This document shows, piece by piece, positions 10,965 through 20,100 of a stretch of 64,000 nucleotides of DNA. The stretch is from Heliocidaris erythrogramma. Taxonomy: Eukaryota > Echinodermata > Echinoidea > Camarodonta > Echinometridae. How positions within the stretch are numbered: the first letter of the stretch is position 1; each line of letters opens with the position of its first letter. The notes beneath the pieces were generated by a model. The model ran no database searches and had not been told where the DNA came from. It saw nothing but the letters and a program-made list of their open reading frames with translations. The position numbers and the translations under genes were made by a program. The DNA lies in contig CM046863.1 in NCBI GenBank assembly GCA_025617745.1, positions 12,034,273 through 12,098,272 on the forward strand, given 5' to 3'.

Positions 10965-12426
10965 CGAGCAGATCAACCAGACAGATTATGTCAGGATACG
11001 CGATGCCACATCTCTACAGATACAGAAAGAGACGTTGAGAGACCCAGCTCTACAAACTTTGACATCCATTGTGATGAATGGATGGCCTGAACAGAGAGAT
11101 GAGGTGCCCGTGGTGGTGAGAGGCTATTACCAGTTCCGGGATGAGATAACGGTACAGAATGGTGTTCTGTACAAGGGCATGAAAGTTATCATACCGACCG
11201 CCATGAGAGCCCTGATGCTGAACAGGGTGCACAGCAGCCACCTAGGGGTTGATGCCTGTGTTCGACGAGCTCGAGATGTCCTCTTCTGGCCGGGCATGCA
11301 GTCGGAGGTGAGAGAGAAGGTGACACAATGCAGCACCTGCAATGCTTTTCAGGCAAAGCAAAAGAAAGAACCGATGATGTCGCATGAGATTCCAGACCGA
11401 CCTTGGAGTATTGTGTCGCAGGACCTCTTCACATTCCAGAATGAGAACTACCTCATTACTGTCGACCACTACAGTGACTTCTGGGAAATAGACAAAGTGA
11501 CAGGCGACACAAGGGCAGCAGCGATTGTGGCATGCACCAAAGGCCACTTTGCCAGGTATGGACGTCCAGACAAGGTGATTACTGACAATGGGCCCCAATT
11601 TGTGGCCAGAGAATATGCTCAGTTTGTTGCAGACTGGGAAGTTGAGCATATCACATCTTCACCATTGCACGCACAAAGTAATGGTAAAGCTGAATCTGGA
11701 GTGAAGATAGCTAAGACACTCCTGAAGAAAGCTGCAAAGCAAGAAGAGGATGTCCAGTTAGCAATACTGGATTGGAGAAATACGCCAGATGACAATGGTG
11801 CCAGCCCAGCACAGAAAATGATGGCACGAAGAACCAATACTCTACTGCCTACCCCTGAAGCACTCCTCAAACCACACGTAGTAGGCGGAGTACCACAACA
11901 CATCAGTCACAAGAAGCAGCTGGCCAAGAAATACTATGACCAATCAGCAGCTCCACTTCCCGAGCTAGAGATTGGGCAACAGGTCCGCATCCAACCTAAG
12001 CGTCATGGTATGGAGTGGGGCCGAGGAGTCTGCAAGGAGAAGGTTGGTCCAAGGTCATACTTGGTCCATACAGAAACTGGTCAGATGTTAAGAAGGAATC
12101 GGAGGTTCTTGAGATCAACTGAAGAACCGCTCGTACCAGAACCACAGACCACTGAGACAGCGAGCCCACCATTGCAAAACAGCTCTGAAGACGCTTCTAC
12201 ATCTCAGCCACTGGGTGAAAAGACGCGGCAGCAATCATCATACGCCGAGGCAGCTGCAAGACCCGTTGAATCGCGTGGAGAAATATCCGCAAGCAGCTCT
12301 CCAGGAAGTAAGCCGATGAGCCCTGGTCGCATAACAACGCAACAGTCCAACTGGCCGACCAGATCTACTAGAACCAGGAAAAGCATCCAGATGCCGGCTA
12401 AGTATGACCGGTTTGTTAGCAAGTAG
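10951..12426 (+). CDS. Integrase ORF of the Ty3/gypsy element
   Basis: 491 codons. H94, H97, C127 and C130 form the HHCC zinc finger. D158, D212 and E248 form the DD35E core (TDNGPQF, then NGKAESG). A GPY/F-like module (KVGPRSYLVHTETG) lies near residue 370, followed by a Ser/Pro-rich tail. The ORF overlaps the previous one by 14 bases in the +1 frame. Usually the integrase is in the same pol frame as RNase H, so either a programmed +1 shift or re-initiation at this ATG expresses it, or one base was gained or lost in this copy. The very recent insertion argues mildly for a natural arrangement. Confidence 0.93.
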   Translation: MMRYDEQINQTDYVRIRDATSLQIQKETLRDPALQTLTSIVMNGWPEQRDEVPVVVRGYYQFRDEITVQNGVLYKGMKVIIPTAMRALMLNRVHSSHLGVDACVRRARDVLFWPGMQSEVREKVTQCSTCNAFQAKQKKEPMMSHEIPDRPWSIVSQDLFTFQNENYLITVDHYSDFWEIDKVTGDTRAAAIVACTKGHFARYGRPDKVITDNGPQFVAREYAQFVADWEVEHITSSPLHAQSNGKAESGVKIAKTLLKKAAKQEEDVQLAILDWRNTPDDNGASPAQKMMARRTNTLLPTPEALLKPHVVGGVPQHISHKKQLAKKYYDQSAAPLPELEIGQQVRIQPKRHGMEWGRGVCKEKVGPRSYLVHTETGQMLRRNRRFLRSTEEPLVPEPQTTETASPPLQNSSEDASTSQPLGEKTRQQSSYAEAAARPVESRGEISASSSPGSKPMSPGRITTQQSNWPTRSTRTRKSIQMPAKYDRFVSK

Positions 12427-13048
12427 GACAAACCAAATTGATAGACTTGTTAAACACAAAACAAGAAGTGTATATAAGCTTTTAATGGGAACCAAGATAT
12501 TTTCCCTCGCGTTTTCTTTCACAAAGCAGAAAGCGGACTTTTGATGTTTGTGGATTCATTTTGATAGTTTGATGCCAAAGTCTGGCATATAGGACAGTTA
12601 TACTGTTTGATAGTTCAGCGTTTTATGTTCATAATTTGCGTTCGAGAGACAGGAAGCTACCATGGACTGTGTTTTGATTTGGCGACACAATTTATTCTTC
12701 GCGATAGAAGATCCGTTTGTGACGGACTTCAACACTTGACAGGATTTTGAAGGACAAATTTGCGCACATTTGAATATTCAACTCATGATTCTCTTGTGAA
12801 CATTGAACTCAGTGACTCAACAAAGGAACAAAAGACTCTTATGTTCATTTTTTTCACATGCTCGTCGTTTTATTCAATATGTTTGGTATCACAGAATGTA
12901 ATGTGATTGGGATACAGGAATTCAAAAAATTGGTGTTTTGGACTTTCAAAAGGGGAAAGGAAGAGAGAAATATGATAGAAAGCCTCAAACAAAATTAAAA
13001 AACTAAAAGAAAAAAAAAAGAAAAAAATACTATTCTTTTGTTTTTTAT
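12427..13048 (+). other. Non-coding 3' part of the retrotransposon
   Basis: About 620 bp between the integrase stop and the polypurine tract, AT-rich, without an env-like or other long ORF. An A-rich stretch lies at about 12995-13028. Confidence 0.7.
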
Positions 13049-13060
13049 AAGGAAGGGAGA
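13049..13060 (+). promoter_or_regulatory. Polypurine tract
   Basis: AAGGAAGGGAGA lies directly before the 3' LTR, the usual place for plus-strand priming. Confidence 0.85.
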
Positions 13061-13197
13061 TGTTATGGGACTATTATGATTTACCGATATATATCCCGAT
13101 CACAAGTATCGATACCACAGAAGGCAGATCGTGAAAAGCAATAACATGATACTCTCAACATACAATACGTCTCAATCTCGTCATTCTGAGTGAAACA
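13061..13197 (+). repeat. 3' LTR of the Ty3/gypsy element
   Basis: 137 bp, identical to the 5' LTR by base-by-base reading; followed by the GGCAG duplication at 13198-13202. Confidence 0.95.
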
Positions 13198-13202
13198 GGC
13201 AG

Positions 13203-14093
13203 TACCACTGCCACTATACCAGATTGATCAGACAAGGAGCTCGGCATACAGTAAAGTACGCAGTACAATCATGTACATGTAGGTCACCCCATTATACCCG
13301 GGATACCACTCCAGACGAAAGAGTCAATAAAATCTTACAAATCTTACAAATCTTACAAATCTTACAGTGAGTTGTGGATATCACACTGTGCCCCTGTCCC
13401 GGCGCTGGCATTATGTTTGGTCAATCTGACTAGACTGCCGCTGCTTGTCTGAAGGAGAAAAAAATCTCAAGTCTCAAGATGATAAAACAAACGTCGAGAA
13501 CTAGCTTTCAGTTGGTATACATACTAGCTGCACTGAGCTAGCCGAGTTAGTTAGCTAGCTACATGCGATATGCGTATATACGCTGGCGCTGGCATGGCTC
13601 GCCGACGGGTACGGTACGACCGTATACCGTTGCACTGTACAAGTAACTATCCCGACAGCTCAGCTAGCTAAAAGCTGATATATCACTGGCGCCTAGCGCC
13701 TGTAAGTTGATGTTGGGTATAAACTGGCTTACCATGAGGACGCTAGACCAAATACTGTTTGAAACGTAGATCTGCCGTTATTTCAGCCAGAATTTTGATT
13801 TCAAAACCATATTTTATTTTCTTTTTTAAAAATAGTGAATGAGCTCCAATTTCTATCTTACTTTCACATGTCACTAATTATAGTTCTAACAGTAGGATTA
13901 TATATCATTGGACCACTTTCACGCTGAATTTGTCAAATTTTGCAAAGCTACACAATACCTTTAACACGAATCAACAACGTTTTAATGATCAGAATATGAA
14001 AGTGTCTGAGCCTTTACAAGACTCTCATCTTTGCTGATACCAGCCAGAACCCATGACATAATGTACCTCGCGTAAGACAGTGTGAGTGGCCAC
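13203..14093. other. Non-coding stretch with interrupted host repeat
   Basis: Starts with the other half of the host repeat split by the retrotransposon (CCAGATTGATCAGACAAGGA, inverted relative to copies at 6871 and 7432). A short array of the 9-mer ATCTTACAA (four copies) is at about 13333-13366. No gene seen. Confidence 0.5.
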
Positions 14094-14237
14094 GGCTTGT
14101 CTCGAATGGGTGGGTTGCGGGAGCGGGATGGGAGCGGGAACGGGCACACCCTTTCGAGACAAGCCCCCCCCCCCGGTTATCTCGAATGGACGCGTTCCCA
14201 GCGAGAAGTTCAATGAACGCGCCACTTCGAGACAACC
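14094..14237. repeat. Two adjacent GC-rich hairpins
   Basis: Arms 14094-14112 and 14147-14165 (GGCTTGTCTCGAATGGGTG, 18 of 19 paired) and arms 14176-14197 and 14215-14236 (core TCTCGAATGG...CACTTCGAGA) form two hairpins sharing the CTCGAA/TTCGAG motif. A C-run separates them and a G-run follows at about 14239-14256. Confidence 0.6.
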
Positions 14238-14956
14238 CGGGGGGGGGGGGGGGGGGCTTTCCTCGAATGGGTGTGTTGAGTAGACTTTTGTAACAGACGT
14301 TTTAGAAATTTTTGAAAAATGTACTCTTGCTGTTTTTGTTTTTCGTTTTTCTTTTGTCTAAGATGTAGAAAATATAATAAAACAGTATGTAAAAGAAGCT
14401 TTTGACAAGGAAATCATTATTTGTGCAAAATAAATAGGAGAATTGAATAATTATGCCTTAAAATACACGGGGACGAAAGGGCAAATGGCATAGCTAGGAT
14501 TTTTGTATTTATTTATTTATTATTATTTTTGTTTGGCGTGACCTGGGCCCCGTAACATAAAGAGTGTTTATAACCTCCGATCAAACGCTAATTGCAATCA
14601 ATCGCTAACATCCGTAACACAAAGCCCCCCCCCCCCCCCTTCAATCAAAGACTATTAGAGCATGATTCATAGCGATCAATCGTTATTAATTTTTGCAATG
14701 AATTTAAATAACACGTAACGACTTGTCTTGAGACTATGACAATTCCACATTTCCCCGCTGATATCGCTGAAACTAGTGAAAGCATGACTGGAAAAATGAG
14801 GTAAGTACCTCCGTTTTATTCATATTATATGACGATGTCCATATATTTTAATAAATCATGACAATAATTATGTAAAATTCTAATGTAAGTAGCATTCTAT
14901 GACAATGAATTGTGCATATATAAAGATGAAAGCTACGGAAGCGTTAAAGTGCCATT
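14238..14956. other. Non-coding stretch
   Basis: Mostly AT-rich. It contains CATAGCTAGGATTTTT near 14489, similar to hAT-type ends, and a C-run near 14625-14638. An open stretch from ATG 14736 runs into a perfect donor GTAAGT at 14801, but its phase does not fit the exon at 15763. It could only be an untranslated or alternative first exon. Confidence 0.4.
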
Positions 14957-15706
14957 CGACTTGACGACATGTCGAGATATTTTATCTCGACAAGTCGACT
15001 TAATATCCATATTTTGTCGACTTGTAAAGATATTTATCTAACCATGTCGACTTAATAACTTTTATAAGTCGACATGGCGATATAAATTATCTTGCCAAGT
15101 CGACTTAACAAAACAAATTATGTCGTCATGGCGACACTATTATCTTGACAAGTCGACTTAACAAAAATGCATGTCGTCATGGCGAGATATATTATCTTGA
15201 CAAGTGGACTTCCCAAAAATTATAAGTCGACATGGCGACATAAATTATCTTACCAAGTCGACTTAACAAAAAAATTATGTCGTCATGGCGAGATATATTA
15301 TCTTGCCAAGTCGACTTCCCAAAAATTATAAGTCGACATGGCGACATAAATTATCTTACCAAGTCGACTTTACAAAAAAATTATGTCGTCATGGCGAGAT
15401 ATATTATCTTGCCAAGTCGACTTCCCAAAAATTATAAGTCAACATGGCGACATAAATTATCTTACCAAGTCGACTTAACCCAAAAATTATGTCGTCATGG
15501 CGAGATATATTATCTTGCCAAGTCGACTTCCCAAAAATTATAAGTCAACATGGCGACATAAATTATCTTACCAAGTCAACTTAACCCAAAAATTATGTCG
15601 TCATGGCGAGATATATTATCTTGCCAAGTCGACTTCCCAAAAATTATAAGTCGACATGGCGACATAAATTAACTTACCAAGTCGACTTATAAAAAAAATT
15701 ATGTCG
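14957..15706 (+). repeat. 106-bp satellite with palindromic AAGTCGACTT boxes
   Basis: About seven units. Anchors CTTCCCAAAAATTAT recur at 15315, 15421 and 15527, a period of 106 bp. Each unit is two related ~53-bp halves beginning AAGTCGACATGGCGA and ending CCAAGTCGACTT, so each half can fold on itself. Open frames here are repeat artefacts. The array ends about 60 bp before a coding exon of the RING gene. Confidence 0.85.
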
Positions 15707-15762
15707 TGATCTTTTTTTTTTTTTGTCTACCACGTGGATACATGCATGCACTTAATGTGTAG

Positions 15763-15995
15763 AAAGAGTGGCAGATGCGACGATCTTGGAAGTTAAAAAG
15801 CCTACAAAGCCCACAGTACAGACTCTAACTTTGTTACAGACTACACCAGTTGATCTACCAATCATGGCGTCTGACATTAGTGACACTGACACTAGTGAAC
15901 TTGTTGCGGTACTCTTCAAGTACCAGACCCATGCAAAAAAGAAATTTATATCCAAAGGGGCAACAAAGGCTACACTTGTAGCCAGCTGTGAAGAG
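15763..15995 (+). CDS. RING gene, exon with chosen ATG (coding from 15864)
   Basis: The donor GTACGT follows at 15996. From ATG 15864 it gives 44 codons ending phase 0 (SDTDTSELVAVLFKYQ...). The frame is open back to an AG at 15761-15762, which allows a longer exon joined to an upstream one (see 5077-5110). Confidence 0.65.
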
Positions 15996-17157
15996 GTACG
16001 TAATGCCGCAATCTGAGTCATATATCTCGACCTAGTTAAGTTAGATCTACTTTTAACGTTAGCTGTTAGATAGGGCCTAGCTAAATTTTAGACTTAAAAA
16101 AAAAATTAAAGTAACATCTAAGTTAGTCTAGGACCTCTAACATAACGAGTTCGTTAGGTTATAGGGCTGGACTAGACTGATAGGCGATAGGATCTGCCTG
16201 CGCCTAGGCCCTAGGCCTAGCCTCGGGGGTAAGCTTCTCATTTATGATAGACTATTGACATTATATATTAGGGCGCTAACGTATGTGCTTTCGCACCGGT
16301 CCAGACTAGACCGAATATTCTCTAACTCTTACTCTTACTCTTAGTCTTACTCTTAGGCCTATTTCGCTAGCCTCTTATTTGGGTCGCCCCAAATGGCGAG
16401 TTTTTTCTTTCAAAAAGGGACAAGAACCATCACAAATTAGTCCAAATGGAATATCATCGCCATTATTTACGATTCAGGTGAGGTAAAATGCCTATTTTTA
16501 GGGTTAGATTAGCTCGTGAATAATCTTTGCTGCAATTCACTCTCGACTCAGCAGGAATTGGAGGAGCTCTTCCCCTGCACCAGCGGCCTAGATTAATTAC
16601 GGGTTTTGTGGTGGGTCTATTGCGTGCACACCGCTATCCATATTCATGACGGGATTCTTAATTGTGTGTGTGTGTGTGTTTTTTTTTCTGCTCTTTTAAC
16701 TTCATCTTTTTTTTTCAGTTTGACTGTGGTTGATTGATATGATCAGGGAATTTCTGCAATGTCATGGAATGAAAATTTATATCTAATTAGGCTGTTAAAT
16801 GTTTGCTTTAAAGTTTAAGTTTGGCCTTGGCTTTGCTGCTGACTGGGAACGAAGAATTGATGTGAACTCATTTTTTTTTTTTATATTGTGGACACTAAAT
16901 CAATGTCCAATGATTATTATATTTCTCTCTATAATTTTTATCATTAATATAGCCCCATCTCTCTTCCTTCCTTCTCTCTCTGCTCTAGACCCTACATCCC
17001 TTTGTCACTTGTGTGTTTTCTTCTTGGGGAGCCTAATTAAATGTGATCTAATTAAATAATTGTCAGTATTAATTACAAAGCACAAATATTCATGATGATC
17101 TTGATCTGGATGTGTAGCCTACGATGCAGGGCCCTGCTGGGCATAAACACAGAGAGT

Positions 17158-17188
<31 letters not shown>

Positions 17189-20100
17189 GTGCTTACATAC
17201 TTAGAAGGCTCTAATGATGGCCTTCTGAAATGTGTTTGTTGACGGTGAGTTTAAGACATCGTCACTCATCAAGGGGTTCCACTCGATGGGAAATGGGAAA
17301 TGGACCTACTAGTATGAGTTCCAGTATAATTGTTCTGTTTGTACTCTGATGGGGCTGTAACAGTTAGCACTTGCTGTTGTTTATCACTTGTCTAGTCCTT
17401 CTCTAGCTATTTTTAATATTAGGCTGTAACTACATGTAAGTGTAACCAAGTTTTGTACTATAAGTGTTGAAAAATTGAGAGTCAATAGAGGTCGTTAGAT
17501 CTATGGGCCATGTATGATGGCTTCATGGACTACTCAAAAAGTAACGTTACACCAATGCTAGCTATGGTCTTAAGAAAATTGAGTGGAAGTAAGGCTTATA
17601 ATCTCTGCATATTTGTTCGGCAGATTGAATTTTTTTCTGATTTGCAAAATGAGATAAACTTAATAACTAATCTTTTCTTTACTCATTTCAGTTATTCCCT
17701 GAGGCACAGTCCAGCTACTTCCTCCAAGTCTTCGATGAGGAGTTTGACGAGTGGGTGGATTTGTGTGACACGTACACTGTGAGCAAGAAGACAGTCATTC
17801 AAGTAATGGATGAAACGAAAGGTAAGAACATTAAAAGATATCCACCCATTCTAATCTGATGGAATGCACGTTTACATAATTATGAGGCATTAGAAATATT
17901 ACTGCACCAGCAGAGAGATCAGCCTGGAGATGAACTGCGTAATACAGTGGGTATACAAGCTCGACACCCACGAGTCCTATAGCCCACGAGTTCACATTAG
18001 GCAAATAAGGCCCATGAGCTGGACACTGTTAGTTAGGCGGCCCACAAGCTCGACACTAGGCAAATATGGCCCATGAGCTCGATGCTACGTCGATTAGGCC
18101 CACGTATTTGCCTATTGACGAACTCGTGGGCCTACATGTATTTTATTTAGTGTCTAGCTCTTGGGCTGTATGACTTGTGGGGCCTTTTGCAATGTCTAGC
18201 TCATGGGCCATATGGTGTTGAGCTCGTGGGATGACCTCATGGGTACCTTTCACCAATTTGAAACCGTTCAGTTGTCATTTTGGAAAAATACTCAGGCTCG
18301 GTCTTTTTACTTGCAGTATTCTATCTTGAAGATGCATTTAATTCTTAGATTGAGCAATAAGGTAAAAGATTTTGTTGTGAACTTTAATATAATATTTGCT
18401 TCTTTATTTTTAATGGCTTACAATGTATACTTGAATTACATTTTTGACTAACATAGATTTCCACCGCATAGTCATCCGCAAACAATTTCAAAGAAAAAAA
18501 ACTGACTTATGTTTAAGTTCAATTTGAACACTTGCCACTTTGCTTGTTTTCAATGATTCTCTCTCTTTGATTGCACTGTTGCCTTTTAAATTGTGCATAC
18601 GTGATACATGTGTAGATGTATGCACTTTTTTAGATGTGTGTGTGTACTTATATGAATATAAATGGCATTGTTTGTTATTTATATTCTAGATTGTTTTTTT
18701 TCCAAATCATTAAAAAAGTAACATCATTTGCAAAATTACAATTACCTAATTTCATGTACAATAAAATAAAAGATGAGGAAACAAATTGAGTGAACTTACT
18801 GTGGTATTTTACAGAGGGAAGACCTACAAGACAAAAAGACCAGCTGAAGCATGTGGATCGTCATCAGGTGATGAAAGAGGTAACCATACAGCATTGTGAA
18901 AATTGTTCTGAATATGAAAAATTGTAGGATGTATACTGTTGTAGTGCTGTGCAACAGGCTTTCCACAAACATGTTAAAGTCAACTAATTGGCGAAATTCA
19001 TGCTGGAAACGTTCAGCAGATCCTTGACCCTATACAACCAAATTTTTATTGTGTGACATATTGATATTCCTTTGAAAAAGTTCCTTTCTAATAAGATTTT
19101 TCAACTTGGATAAGTACTGCAAATTCATGACAAAAAAGTGATTAAAGACCAAAAATACTGTAGTTTGCGATATTTGTAACGATCAAATATTCCCTGAAGC
19201 CCGCCATTTTTCTCTGTTCCATTTTAAAATAGTGTTGGGTGAGACACTTGTGGTGAGAACTTTGTCCTTTTTCCTTATCACATCCAATTTTTGCATTTGA
19301 AGAAAAACACTCAAAATTAGGATGCAGTTTTATAAAATATTCCCTGAAAAGAAGTATTGCACCCAATCTTATTCCCTAAAGTAAGGGTTACCGTACATTA
19401 ATCCAAATGGTAATGATCTATTATGTTCCATGCACATTTTTACATGACTTCATAGTCTTTCAAAAATACAAACCAGTGTGCTTGTATCAGTTTGACCTTC
19501 AGTTTTAGTAAAACATTGGGATACTGCAGAAAGAAATAAAAACTAAAAAAAAAAAATATTTTACACAAGGTTAGAAAGAATTTTTGTATTATCTGTCTTT
19601 TTGATACAATATATACATGTACCTAGTACAGTGCGTCCCAGAAAAAGCAGAGCACAATGCATTGATAAATTTGTCACTATAATTACTTATTAATTCCAAA
19701 ATATTTATATACATAACATTCAGTAAAATACTTCCTATCCCCTCATTAAGTTGATACCAAATTTAGAAATTTACACACACTCCACTCTTGGCCGACTACA
19801 AACAATGTGAAATGCACATGTCACCCCCTCCCAACCCCTAAATTGTAGTCCATCATGATTGTGTTTGTCTTATATGTGTAAACATAAGCTGCTAGAAGCT
19901 CATGTTAATAAATTTTATTTGATACCTTTTTAGCAAAAACTAAAAAGTGAGTATGGAGAAGAAGTCATTTGAAATCATGATAGTTGAATGCAGGTTTTTT
20001 GTTTTTTTCTTAATGATTGGATTAATGTTCTGCATTTCCTGGAAAAGCAGCAGACAAAGTATTAGTACACTATGACTTGCCATAGATGATGGGTTATAAA

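Larger units (their letters stand above)
8004..13197 (+). mobile_element. Ty3/gypsy LTR retrotransposon, complete
   Basis: A 5194-bp element bounded by two 137-bp LTRs (8004-8140, 13061-13197) that I find identical base for base and that start TG and end CA. The host sequence GGCAG is duplicated on both sides (7999-8003 and 13198-13202). Internal order is primer site, gag-protease-RT-RNase H ORF, integrase ORF, about 620 bp of non-coding DNA, polypurine tract. RT-RNase H-integrase order defines Ty3/gypsy. The short LTRs and Cys-His gag recall the Mag-type lineage, which is an inference. Identical LTRs imply recent insertion. No env-like ORF is seen. Confidence 0.95.

Noticed and set aside
8460-12522. 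Minus-strand open frames across the retrotransposon
   Set aside because: They lie opposite gag, pol and integrase coding frames and show no domains of their own.
14736-14800. Possible exon with a perfect GTAAGT donor
   Set aside because: Its phase (two bases over) leads to a stop in the exon from 15763; only an untranslated use remains possible.
15277-15543. 88-codon frame in the 106-bp satellite
   Set aside because: It is the satellite read in an open frame; it repeats with the unit.
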